From Sphingomonas sanxanigenens DSM 19645 = NX02 (GTDB lineage: Bacteria > Pseudomonadota > Alphaproteobacteria > Sphingomonadales > Sphingomonadaceae): DNA of 64,000 nt. Position numbers and translations under genes: made by a program. Shown piece after piece: positions 26,475 through 34,565 of this stretch (position 1 is the first letter of the stretch; each line of letters starts with the position of its first letter). The stretch lies in NCBI RefSeq assembly GCF_000512205.2, contig NZ_CP006644.1, forward strand, positions 1,418,519 to 1,482,518, read 5' to 3'. The notes under the pieces were generated by a model. The model did not search any database. It saw only the letters and a program-made list of their open reading frames with translations, and was not told the origin of the DNA.

Positions 26475-26966
26475 ATGGCCCTCATATTGTTGCTCACCGC
26501 ATACTGGACCTACCTCATTCTATGTTGTGGCTTTGCATTGTGGCGCGGCGGCCCGCCCGAACGGATCGCCGCATGGGGCATGATCGCGGCATCGGTACTG
26601 ACGATCTTCGCCGCCGATCCCGACGGTTATGTACAGGTCGAATATGCGGTGCTGGCGATCGACGTCGCGCTGCTGGCGCTGCTCGTCGCGCTTGCAATCG
26701 TCGCTGACCGGCGCTGGACCCTATGGGCTGCAGGATTTCATCTGGTGGGGGTCTTGACCCCGATAGCGTTCATGCTGTCGCCGACGGCTATCCGCTTCGC
26801 CTACGCGTGGATGCAGGGTTTCTGGGCCTATCCGACACTGACGGCGCTGCTGGCGGGCACGATCGCATACCGGCGGCGCGTGAAGCGGGGAACGGCCGGC
26901 AGGTCCTGGCGGCCCTTCTCGCGCCGCTCGGCACGCACGCGGCCGGCCGTGCCGCCGGCCGGTTGA
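26475..26966 (+). CDS. small membrane protein of unknown function
   Basis: This protein of up to 163 residues has four or five hydrophobic segments between residues 1 and 130 (ALILLLTAYWTYLILCCG, AAWGMIAASVLTIFAA, YAVLAIDVALLALLVALAIV). The last 30 residues are basic, low-complexity sequence that overlaps the RadC gene in another frame, so the natural protein core may end near residue 130. No family is assigned. The start at ATG 26475 (MALILLL) is well placed before the first helix. Confidence 0.62.
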   Translation: MALILLLTAYWTYLILCCGFALWRGGPPERIAAWGMIAASVLTIFAADPDGYVQVEYAVLAIDVALLALLVALAIVADRRWTLWAAGFHLVGVLTPIAFMLSPTAIRFAYAWMQGFWAYPTLTALLAGTIAYRRRVKRGTAGRSWRPFSRRSARTRPAVPPAG

Positions 26967-27490
26967 TGGACGAGTTCGGCAGCGTCGCGGCGGTGATGGG
27001 CGCGCCGCCCGACCAATGGACGCGGCTGCTGGGCGCGGGGCATCCGGCGATCGACCAACTCGGCGCGACGCGCACCGCGATGCTGCACTGCCTGCGCGAG
27101 GAGGCGATCGCGGCGCCGATCTTCGCGAATTTCGACGCATTGCTCGACTATCTCCAGGCCGATATGGGCCGCCAGCGCGAGGAATGCCTGCGCGCGCTCT
27201 ATCTCAACGCGCGCAACGAACTGATTCGTGACGACGTGCTGATCCAGGGCACGATCGATCAGGTGCCCGTCTTCCCGCGGGAAGTGGTGCGGCGTGCGAT
27301 CGAACTCGGCGCCGCCGCGTTCATCCTCGTCCACAATCACCCCTCGGGCAATTCCGAACCCAGCGCGAAGGATGTCGAGGCGACGCTCAGACTGCGCAGC
27401 GCCGCCGCGTTGTTCGACATCAGCCTGCACGATCATATCATCGTCGCCCGCGACGGGGCGACCAGTCTGCGCCGAAGAGGATTGTTGTGA
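26807..27490 (+). CDS. RadC-like JAB-domain protein
   Basis: The C-terminal JAMM domain is complete: EECLRALYLNARNELI, the metal motif HNHPSGNSEPSAKD and DHIIVARDG. RadC-like proteins are probable metal-dependent hydrolases often linked to mobile DNA and repair, with no settled function. An N-terminal RadC-like helical region (VLAALLAPLGTHAAGRAAGR) lies upstream of the first in-frame ATG (26966), so a GTG at 26807 is the likelier start (227 residues), overlapping the membrane-protein gene by 160 nt. The stop overlaps the next gene by GTGA. Confidence 0.78.
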   Translation: MDAGFLGLSDTDGAAGGHDRIPAAREAGNGRQVLAALLAPLGTHAAGRAAGRLMDEFGSVAAVMGAPPDQWTRLLGAGHPAIDQLGATRTAMLHCLREEAIAAPIFANFDALLDYLQADMGRQREECLRALYLNARNELIRDDVLIQGTIDQVPVFPREVVRRAIELGAAAFILVHNHPSGNSEPSAKDVEATLRLRSAAALFDISLHDHIIVARDGATSLRRRGLL

Positions 27491-27861
27491 CCCAATCGAC
27501 CGATTTCGCCGTCGATCTGCCCGGCATCGCGCGTGCGCTGCTCGACGAGCGTCGCGCGCGGGACACACGGCTCGGCGACGGCATCTTCGCCGATCCCGCA
27601 TGGGACCTGATGCTCGCTGTCTATCTCGGCGAGCGGGACGGGCGGCCGCTTTCGGCGGCGTCGCTGGAAGCGGCGAGCCCGGTGCCGCAGTCGACGGTAA
27701 GGCGCTGGGTGCGGCTGCTCGTGGAGCGGGGCATCCTCATCCCGTCGGGCGAGCGCGACGTCACCGTCACGCTCGGGGCGCCTGCGCTGGCGCGTCTGGA
27801 GGATCATCTCACCATGTTCGCGGGCGGCTTGCCGATGCGGACGCGCGCCGACGGCATATGA
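27487..27861 (+). CDS. winged-helix DNA-binding protein
   Basis: The 124-residue protein has a winged-helix core (WDLMLAVYLGERDGRPLSAA, VPQSTVRRWVRLLVERGILI) like small MarR-type regulators that sphingomonads carry in number. Its target is unknown. The GTG start overlaps the radC-like stop, so the pair is coupled. Confidence 0.7.
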   Translation: MTQSTDFAVDLPGIARALLDERRARDTRLGDGIFADPAWDLMLAVYLGERDGRPLSAASLEAASPVPQSTVRRWVRLLVERGILIPSGERDVTVTLGAPALARLEDHLTMFAGGLPMRTRADGI

Positions 27862-27963
27862 CCGACCACCTGCCTGCCAGGAAGTGTCCGGCAGGTGCTG
27901 GAAATGTCCGATCGGCTCGCGTATAGCGCCGCTTCGGTCGGCGCTTCGCCGGCTTCACGTCAT

Positions 27964-28048
27964 GCGGGCGTGGTGAAACTGGTAGACGCGCCGGACTCAA
28001 AATCCGGTTCCGCAAGGAGTGTCGGTTCGAGCCCGACCGCCCGCACCA
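27964..28048 (+). tRNA. tRNA-Leu (anticodon CAA)
   Basis: A full cloverleaf can be drawn. The acceptor stem is GCGGGCG with CGCCCGC, the D-arm has GGTGAAACTGGTAGACGC, the anticodon arm is CCGGA-CTCAAAA-TCCGG with anticodon CAA, there is a class II variable arm, and the T-arm is GTCGG-TTCGAGC-CCGAC. The 3' end is encoded as ACCA (28045-28048). Anticodon CAA reads UUG leucine codons. Confidence 0.96.
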
Positions 28049-28727
28049 CCATAGAAACCGATGGGAAGACCGGGCGTCGCCAAGCCGGCTGAGCCGATTC
28101 GGTATGCGCGCGACCACCGTTTCGCGCCGATTCGCCCTGGCAGGCAATCTCGACGCCACCTGTGCGCATCTTTGGTGCGTTTGGATCGGACTTTACAAAA
28201 TGTTGGGCGCAGATCGCCTATTTTGTTGCATCGATGTGACAAAAATTGGTGAGATTTCACACTCACTCTGGTGTAACGTCGCAGCAACGAATCAAAACGA
28301 GCCAATCAGCGGGGGCTGGTCGCAATGAACGTTCCAAAATTTCGATAAAAGTTAGAACAAACTGCGTCGTTTTTCGGCGTTTCGCGACGCATTTGTCTTC
28401 TTCGTGAACTATGCGGCTGTGTCCGCGCAATTGCGCCGATGCAGCTGCCAAGGTGGCGCGTCGAATTGACTGGCAGGCCGGAAAGTCGAACCGCCGGGTA
28501 GGGGGCGAAGAGCTCAAAGAATCTCGGGGTATCTGTAGTCCAGGGGGAATGGGATGCATTGGCCTGACGGGCGACTATGTGGCCTACACGCCGAAGTTCA
28601 GCGCGCAGGCGTCGGCAGGATGTCGCCGTCCGGTCATCGACGTCGGGCGGTCTCGCCCGCATCGATTTCGCGGACGTCGACGAATTCTGGGGCCATTTTC
28701 GCCGGACCAACTTCCGGACATGATGAA
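28049..28727. other. gene-poor, relatively AT-rich stretch upstream of the amidohydrolase array
   Basis: Between the tRNA and the first amidohydrolase gene there are 738 bp with no gene I can assign. From about 28180 to 28400 the DNA is clearly richer in A and T than its surroundings. It holds an inverted repeat ACAAAAT (28195-28201) and ATTTTGT (28220-28226) and a short GTGAG...CTCAC repeat near 28250-28266. From 28549 onward the sequence looks partly coding: an ATG behind AGGGGGAA opens a frame with high GC3, and a second frame takes over the coding look near 28630, as if a small gene had been frameshifted. Nested inverted repeats occur at 28637-28680. Confidence 0.45.
28577..28723 (+). CDS. 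candidate 48-residue arginine-rich small ORF
   Basis: The frame begins MWPTRRSSARRRR and ends LARIDFADVDEFWGHFRR followed by TNFRT. The second half has strongly GC-biased third positions, as real genes here do. The stop lies 5 nt before a strong intrinsic terminator. There is no good ribosome site at the ATG. It might be a leader peptide, an independent small gene, or the remnant of a frameshifted gene that started at 28549. I know no homologue. Confidence 0.3.
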   Translation: MWPTRRSSARRRRQDVAVRSSTSGGLARIDFADVDEFWGHFRRTNFRT

Positions 28728-28755
28728 GGGCGCTTTCGAGCGCCCTCCTTTTTTC
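28728..28755 (+). terminator. intrinsic terminator 31 nt before the first amidohydrolase gene
   Basis: GGGCGCT-TTCG-AGCGCCC forms a 7-bp stem with a stable TTCG tetraloop and is followed by TCCTTTTTTC. This is a textbook intrinsic terminator on the plus strand. Only 31 nt separate it from the next start codon, so transcripts entering the amidohydrolase array from upstream must read through it. Confidence 0.88.
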
Positions 28756-28786
28756 TCGCAGGGTCAGGGTTAAACAGGGGGACTGC

Positions 28787-30106
28787 ATGCACAATGAGAC
28801 CAAGCGCCGTTTGCGTCGCGCGCTGATCGCGGCCACCGCCGCGCTGGCCTTCGCCGCGCCGGCGGTCGCCAAGGATGTGGTGATCCACGCAGGCACGCTG
28901 ATCGACGGCGCCTCGGCGACGCCGAAGACGCGGGTTTCGATCCTGATCAAGGATGATCGCATCACCGGCGTGCAGAACGGCTTCGTCACCCCCGCCGGTG
29001 CCGAGGTGATCGACCTCTCGCAGGCAACGGTGCTGCCCGGCCTGATCGAGACCCACGACCATATTTCCTCGTCCGGCGACCGCCGCCCGCTCAACCGCTT
29101 CACCCAGACCGAGGGCGACGCGGTGATCTCCGCCATGCTCAACGCGCGCCGTGAGATCGAACTGGGCTTCACCACCGTGCGCGACGTCGGCTCGGGCCCG
29201 CTGACCGCGCCCGCGCTGATCCGCGCGATCAATTCGGGCAAGATCGTCGGCCCGCGGCTGTGGACCGCGCTCGAGGCGCTCGGACCCACCGGCGGCCATT
29301 CCGATCGTGCCAACGGCGTCCGCCCCGACATCAGCTTCGCGGGCCGCGACGCCGCGATCATCGACGGGCCGGAGGAAGCCAGGATCAAGGTCCGCGAGCA
29401 TCGCCGCCGCGGTGCGACCGTCATCAAGATCATGCCCAGCGGCGGCGTCGGTTCGATCGGTGACGATCCGCACCACATGACGATGGCCGACGACGAGATG
29501 AAGTCGGTGATCGATACCGCGCACGAACTGGGCCTGAAGGTCGCGGCGCACGCACACGGCAAGAAGGCGATCGACCATGTCATCATGGCCGGCGTCGATT
29601 CGATCGAGCACGGCACCTATGCCGATGCCGAGAGCTACAAGCTGATGAAGGAGCATGGCACCTTCCTCGTGCCGACCCTGCTCGTCGCCGACGCGATCTA
29701 CCAGACCGCGATCAAGACCCCCGAACTGCTGCCGCCGACGGTCGCCGAAAAGGCGATCGCGGTGACGCCGACGATGATCGGCAATGCCGGTCGCGCCTAT
29801 CGCGCCGGCGTGAAGATCGCCTTCGGCACCGATCAGGGCGCCACCTCCAACCGCAACAAGGGTGAGGAATTCGCGCTGCTGGTGAAGGCCGGGCTGACGC
29901 CGATGGACGCGATCTTCGCCGCCACCCGCAACGCCGCCGAACTGATCGGCACGCCCGAGGATATCGGCTCGGTGCAGGCCGGCCGTTATGCGGACATCGT
30001 CGCGGTCGAGGGCGATCCGATCGCCGACATCACCGAACTGCAGCGCGTGCGCTTCGTGATGAAGGGCGGCGAGGTGCTCAAGAAGGATGGGGCGATGCAG
30101 CGCTGA
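28787..30106 (+). CDS. secreted amidohydrolase (COG1228, prolidase-like), array copy 1
   Basis: This 439-residue exported metal-dependent hydrolase has a signal peptide ending AFAAPAVA (about residue 28), then KDVVIHAGTLIDG. Predicted binuclear metal ligands are H90 and H92 (ETHDHIS), carboxylated lysine K214 (TVIKIMPSGG), H255 or H257 (AAHAHGKK), H275 (SIEHGTY) and D349 (FGTDQG). Characterised COG1228 relatives from environmental samples and Caulobacter are prolidases or Xaa-Arg/Lys dipeptidases, so cleavage of imported or periplasmic dipeptides is likely. An AGGGGG ribosome site precedes the ATG. It is closest to copy 2. Confidence 0.85.
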   Translation: MHNETKRRLRRALIAATAALAFAAPAVAKDVVIHAGTLIDGASATPKTRVSILIKDDRITGVQNGFVTPAGAEVIDLSQATVLPGLIETHDHISSSGDRRPLNRFTQTEGDAVISAMLNARREIELGFTTVRDVGSGPLTAPALIRAINSGKIVGPRLWTALEALGPTGGHSDRANGVRPDISFAGRDAAIIDGPEEARIKVREHRRRGATVIKIMPSGGVGSIGDDPHHMTMADDEMKSVIDTAHELGLKVAAHAHGKKAIDHVIMAGVDSIEHGTYADAESYKLMKEHGTFLVPTLLVADAIYQTAIKTPELLPPTVAEKAIAVTPTMIGNAGRAYRAGVKIAFGTDQGATSNRNKGEEFALLVKAGLTPMDAIFAATRNAAELIGTPEDIGSVQAGRYADIVAVEGDPIADITELQRVRFVMKGGEVLKKDGAMQR

Positions 30107-30156
30107 TCGACCGGCGCTGCCCTTTCACCCCCCTTTTCGATCTTGCGGAGTTCCCC

Positions 30157-31482
30157 ATGAACGCCAGGCGCACGCTTCTCTCGACCGCTTTCTCGTTCGT
30201 TCTGGCCGCCGCGGCGGCATCGCCCGCCGTCGCCAGGGATGTCGTCATCCATGCCGGCACCCTGATCGATGCCGTGTCCAAGGCACCGCGCAGCAAGGTT
30301 TCGATCGTCATCAAGGATGATCGGATCGTTGCGGTCGAACCCGGCTTCGTCACCCCCACCGGCGCGCAGGTGATCGATCTTTCGACCGCCACCGTGCTGC
30401 CGGGCTTCATCGACACCCACGACCATATCTCGATGGGCCGCGACTGGGGCGTGCTCGCGCGCTTCACCCAGAGCGATGGCGACGGCACGATCACCGCCGC
30501 GCTCAACGCTCGGCGCGAGATCGAAATGGGCTTCACCGCGGTCCGCGACGTCGGGTCGGGCCCGATCGAGGCACCCGCGCTGATCCGCGCGATCAACGCC
30601 GGCAAGCTGATCGGCCCGCGCATCTGGACCGCGCTCGAGCCGCTGGCGGCGACCGGCGGCCATTCGGACGCGGCCAACGGCATGCGGCCCGGCATCACGT
30701 TCGCCGGTCGCGACGCCGCGATCGTCGACGGCGCGATCGACGGCCGGGTGAAGGTGCGCGAGCATCAGCGCCGCGGCGCCACCGTCATCAAGATCATGCC
30801 GAGCGGCGGCGTCGCCTCGATCGGCGACGATCCCAACCACATGACGATGACCGACGAGGAGATGAAGAGCGTCATCGACACCGCGCATGAGCTGGGGATG
30901 ACGGTTGCCGCGCACGCGCATGGCAAGAAGGCGATCGACCATGTCGTCGCCGCGGGCGTCGATTCGGTCGATCACGGCACCTATTCGGATGCCGAGAGCT
31001 ACCGGCTGATGAAGGTGCATGGCACCTTCCTCGTGCCGACATTGCTCGTCGCCGACTGGATCTATCAGGTCGCGGTGAAGGCGCCGGACAAGCTGCCGCC
31101 GACGGTCGCCGAAAAGGCGATCGCGGTGACGCCGACGATGATCGGCAATGCCGGCCGTGCCTATCGCGCCGGCGTGAAGATCGCCTTCGGCACCGACGTC
31201 GCCGGTTCGTTCGATCGCAACAAGGCGGAGGAATTCGCGCTGCTGGTGAAGGCGGGGCTGACGCCGATGGACGCGATCCTCACCGCCACGCGCAACGCCG
31301 CCGATCTGCTGCACGCCGCCGACGATATCGGCTCGATCCAGGCCGGCCGCTACGCGGACATCGTCGCGGTGCAGGGCAATCCGCTCAGCGACATCACCGA
31401 ATTGCAGCGCGTGCAGTTCGTGATGAAGGGCGGCGATGTGGTGAAGCAGGGCGGCGTGCTCGCGCCCTGGACGAGCAAATAG
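30157..31482 (+). CDS. secreted amidohydrolase (COG1228, prolidase-like), array copy 2
   Basis: This 441-residue paralogue of copy 1 has a signal peptide ending AAAAASPAVA and the same KDVVIHAGTLID-like start (RDVVIHAGTLIDA). The metal ligands are retained in DTHDHIS, TVIKIMPSGG, AAHAHGKK, SVDHGTY and FGTDVAG. The region after the last aspartate (SFDRNKAEE) differs from copy 1 (TSNRNKGEE), which may alter specificity. It follows copy 1 by 50 nt with no terminator between them. ATG 30157 lies behind TTGCGGAGTTCCCC. Confidence 0.85.
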   Translation: MNARRTLLSTAFSFVLAAAAASPAVARDVVIHAGTLIDAVSKAPRSKVSIVIKDDRIVAVEPGFVTPTGAQVIDLSTATVLPGFIDTHDHISMGRDWGVLARFTQSDGDGTITAALNARREIEMGFTAVRDVGSGPIEAPALIRAINAGKLIGPRIWTALEPLAATGGHSDAANGMRPGITFAGRDAAIVDGAIDGRVKVREHQRRGATVIKIMPSGGVASIGDDPNHMTMTDEEMKSVIDTAHELGMTVAAHAHGKKAIDHVVAAGVDSVDHGTYSDAESYRLMKVHGTFLVPTLLVADWIYQVAVKAPDKLPPTVAEKAIAVTPTMIGNAGRAYRAGVKIAFGTDVAGSFDRNKAEEFALLVKAGLTPMDAILTATRNAADLLHAADDIGSIQAGRYADIVAVQGNPLSDITELQRVQFVMKGGDVVKQGGVLAPWTSK

Positions 31483-31511
31483 GGGTCGGCTTGAGCAAGA
31501 AGGGGTATCGC

Positions 31512-33104
31512 ATGGGTTTCAGGAAATTGCTCGGACTGGGAACGCTTGCGGCGTTCTCCGGCGCGGCGCTGCCGCTTCCCGCACTGGCCCAGGCGGCCCC
31601 CGCTTCGGGGCGGCCCGAGATCAAGTTCACCACGACCGACGCCTTCTCGATGGCGGACATCCCGGCCTACAAGGGCGACAACAGGGATATCTACGCCCAC
31701 ATCGAGAAGAACAAGGCGGCGCACATCGCCAATCTGCAGCGCTGGGTTCGGCAACGCTCGATCAGCGCGCAGAATGACGGCGTGCGCGAGATGGCCGAAC
31801 TGGCCGCCGCCGACTTCCGCAAGATCGGTTTCCAGGAGGTGGAGGTCGTCCCCACCGGCGGCCACCCCGGCGTGTTCGCGTATTACAATGCCGGCGCGAA
31901 GAAGACGCTCGTCGTCTACATGATGCTCGACGTCCAGCCGGTCGAGCCCGAGGACTGGAAGGTGCCGCCGTTCGAGGGTGCGATCGTCGAGGATCATCCG
32001 CTCGGCCGCGTGCTGATGGCGCGCGGCGCAACCAACACCAAGGGCCCCGAGCGGGCCTTCCTCAACACGATCGAATCGATCATCGCGGTGCGCGGCAAGC
32101 TGCCGGTGAACCTGATGATCGTCGCGGAGAGCGAGGAGGAACTCGGCTCCCCGCATTATCCGGAGATCATCGCCAAATATGCCGACCGGCTGAAAGCCGC
32201 GGCGGGATCGATCTATCCGGGCGGCGGCCAGTCGCCCGCGGACGGCGCCGTGTCGATGCAGCTCGGCAACAAGGGCATCCTCTATGTCGAGCTGGAAGCG
32301 AAGGGCAACCCGACCACCGGCGGCCCGCAGAAGGCGGAGATCCACAGCTCGTGGAAAGCGACCACCGATGCCCCCGCATGGCGGCTGACGCAGGCACTGG
32401 CGACGCTGACGTCGCCGGACGGCAACACGATCAATATTCCCGGCTATTACGACAGGATCCGCCAGCCGAGCGAGGAAGAGCAGCGCCTGTTCAACGGCAC
32501 GCTCGCGGGGTGGGAGAAGCGCCAGCTTACCGTCCGCAAGGGCTTCAGCATCGATCATTGGTATGACGGGATGGAAGCGCGCCAGTCGCTGTCGCGCTAT
32601 CTGTTCGATACCACGCTGAACATCGACGGCATTGCGACCGGCTATGACGGGCCGGGAATGAAGACCATCCTGCCGCACCGCGCCTATGCCAAGCTCGATT
32701 CCCGGCTGGTGCCGGATCAGACGCCGGACGAGATGCTGGCGCTGATGCGCAAGCATCTCGACGCGAAGGGCTTCGCCGACATCGAAATCCGCAAGCTGAG
32801 CGGCTATCCCGCCTCGCAGACCTCGGTCAGCGCGCCGCTCGTCCGCGCGGTGCTGGGCACCTACAACAAATATGGGCTGACGGTGGACGTCTCGCCGCGT
32901 TCGGGCGGCAGCCGGCCCTCCTACGTCTTCACCCAGACCTTGGGACTGCCGGACGTCACGCTGGCGATCGGCCATGGCGCCGACGCGCACGCGCCCAACG
33001 AATATCTCGTCATCGATCCCAAGCCGGGCTCGAAGATCTTCAGCCTGACCCAGATGGAGGGTTTCTACGCCGACGTGCTCTACGCGCTGGCGGCGACCAA
33101 GTGA
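31512..33104 (+). CDS. secreted M20-family peptidase-like protein with altered metal site
   Basis: This 530-residue exported protein has a signal peptide ending PLPALAQA and an M20/ArgE fold. Its sequence follows carnosine-dipeptidase-like M20 proteins (DVQPVEPEDWKVPPFEG, RGATNTKGPERAFLN, AESEEELGSPHYPE, GADAHAPNEYLVID). The usual H-x-D ligand pair reads MLD (residues 138-140), and the DDKG bridging aspartate is replaced by asparagine or threonine (TNTKG). The catalytic glutamates and the C-terminal histidine remain. It lies between copies 2 and 3 of the amidohydrolase array, 29 nt after copy 2. ATG 31512 follows AAGAAGGGG; a TTG at 31491 is in frame. Confidence 0.83.
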   Translation: MGFRKLLGLGTLAAFSGAALPLPALAQAAPASGRPEIKFTTTDAFSMADIPAYKGDNRDIYAHIEKNKAAHIANLQRWVRQRSISAQNDGVREMAELAAADFRKIGFQEVEVVPTGGHPGVFAYYNAGAKKTLVVYMMLDVQPVEPEDWKVPPFEGAIVEDHPLGRVLMARGATNTKGPERAFLNTIESIIAVRGKLPVNLMIVAESEEELGSPHYPEIIAKYADRLKAAAGSIYPGGGQSPADGAVSMQLGNKGILYVELEAKGNPTTGGPQKAEIHSSWKATTDAPAWRLTQALATLTSPDGNTINIPGYYDRIRQPSEEEQRLFNGTLAGWEKRQLTVRKGFSIDHWYDGMEARQSLSRYLFDTTLNIDGIATGYDGPGMKTILPHRAYAKLDSRLVPDQTPDEMLALMRKHLDAKGFADIEIRKLSGYPASQTSVSAPLVRAVLGTYNKYGLTVDVSPRSGGSRPSYVFTQTLGLPDVTLAIGHGADAHAPNEYLVIDPKPGSKIFSLTQMEGFYADVLYALAATK

Positions 33105-33160
33105 GTGCCTGCCCGCGCCGGGAGCGGGGCGGGCCAGTGTTTCCCCAAGAGGATGACGTC

Positions 33161-34507
33161 ATGACCACCAAGAGTTTGGGCAAAAGTTTCGGCAAGGCGT
33201 TCGGACGCCAGGCGATGTTCGCGGTCACCACCGCGATCGCATTCGGCGCTGCTTCGGCCGCGCATGCGAAGGATGTGGTGATCCACGCCGGCACCCTGAT
33301 CGACGGCACCTCCACCGCCACGCGCAGCAAGGTCTCGATCATCGTCAAGGATGAACGGATCGTCGGCGTGCAGGACGGGTTCGTGACGCCCGCCGGCGCC
33401 GAGGTGATCGACCTGTCGGGCGCGACCGTGCTGCCCGGCATGATCGACATGCACAACCACGTCACCGGCGGCGGCTCGCGCGATCGGCTGCGGGGCACGG
33501 TCGAGCAGGCGGCCTACCAGTCGAGCTGGAACGTCAATGCCATCCTCAACGCCGGCTTCACCAGCGTGCGCGATGTCGGCGGCGCGACCGAACTGGTCGT
33601 GGCGCTGCGCGATTCGATCAATTCGGGCTTGATCCCCGGCCCGCGCCTGACCGTCTCGGGCAACGGCCTCAGCCCCACGGGCGGCCACGGCGATCCCACC
33701 AACCATATGGACCCCCGCTGGCAGCGCACCAACGACTGGAAGCTGGGCGTCGTCGATGGCCCGGTCAGCGCGATCCGCGCGGTGCGCGAACTGCACAAGC
33801 GCGGCGCCAACCTGATCAAGATCGCGGCCTCCGGCGGTGTCGCCAGCCCCGGCGACGATCCCGCGTTGCAGCTTCTCAACGACGAGGAACTCAAAGCCAT
33901 CGTCGAAACCGCGCATTCGCTGGGCATGAAGGTCGCCAGCCACGCGCATGGCAAGGCCGGCATCGACGCTGCGGTGAAGGCCGGCGTCGATTCGATCGAG
34001 CATGGCACCTATGCCGATGCCGAGAGCTACAGGCTGATGAAGGAACGCGGCACCTATATGGTGCCGACGCTGTTCGCCGGCCAGGAAATCTACGACGTCG
34101 CCGTCTCGACGCCGGACAAGCTGCCGCCGACGGTGGCCGACAAGGCGATCTCGGTGACGCCGAAGATGCGCAAGAACGCAATCAACGCCTATCGCGCTGG
34201 CGTGAAGATGGCGATGGGCACCGACCAGCTCGGCTGGCGCCCGCATGGCGAGAACGCCAGGGAGCTGGAATATATGGTCGCCGTCGGCATCAAGCCGATC
34301 GACGCGATCCTGATGACGACCCGCAACGCCGCCGACCTGCTCGGCAAGTCCGGCGATGTCGGTTCGATCCAGGCCGGCCGCTTCGCGGACATCGTCGCGG
34401 TGGATGGCGATCCCACGCAGGACATCAAGCTGCTCCAGAGCGTCAGGTTCGTGATGAAGGGCGGCAAGGTCTACAAGGCGGATGGCAAGCCGCTGCCGCT
34501 CGACTGA
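33161..34507 (+). CDS. secreted amidohydrolase (COG1228, prolidase-like), array copy 3
   Basis: This 448-residue paralogue has a signal peptide ending GAASAAHA and then KDVVIHAGTLIDG. Metal ligands lie in DMHNHVT, NLIKIAASGG, ASHAHGKA, SIEHGTY and MGTDQLG. It shares with copy 4 an insert (RDRLRGTVEQAAYQSSWNV) after the HxH motif and the phrase DQLGWRPHGENA, which copies 1 and 2 lack, so copies 3 and 4 are a separate pair. The ATG at 33161 follows AAGAGG and is 56 nt after the M20 gene. Confidence 0.85.
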   Translation: MTTKSLGKSFGKAFGRQAMFAVTTAIAFGAASAAHAKDVVIHAGTLIDGTSTATRSKVSIIVKDERIVGVQDGFVTPAGAEVIDLSGATVLPGMIDMHNHVTGGGSRDRLRGTVEQAAYQSSWNVNAILNAGFTSVRDVGGATELVVALRDSINSGLIPGPRLTVSGNGLSPTGGHGDPTNHMDPRWQRTNDWKLGVVDGPVSAIRAVRELHKRGANLIKIAASGGVASPGDDPALQLLNDEELKAIVETAHSLGMKVASHAHGKAGIDAAVKAGVDSIEHGTYADAESYRLMKERGTYMVPTLFAGQEIYDVAVSTPDKLPPTVADKAISVTPKMRKNAINAYRAGVKMAMGTDQLGWRPHGENARELEYMVAVGIKPIDAILMTTRNAADLLGKSGDVGSIQAGRFADIVAVDGDPTQDIKLLQSVRFVMKGGKVYKADGKPLPLD

Positions 34508-34565
34508 GGCGCGGACGGCATTCCCGTCCCCTCGTCACCACGCACATCACAAAGGGTTTGAAGCC

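Noticed and set aside
28411..28773. 120-codon plus-strand frame crossing the terminator before the amidohydrolase array
   Set aside because: It reads through the terminator stem and T-run and has no family similarity; only its middle part looks coding.
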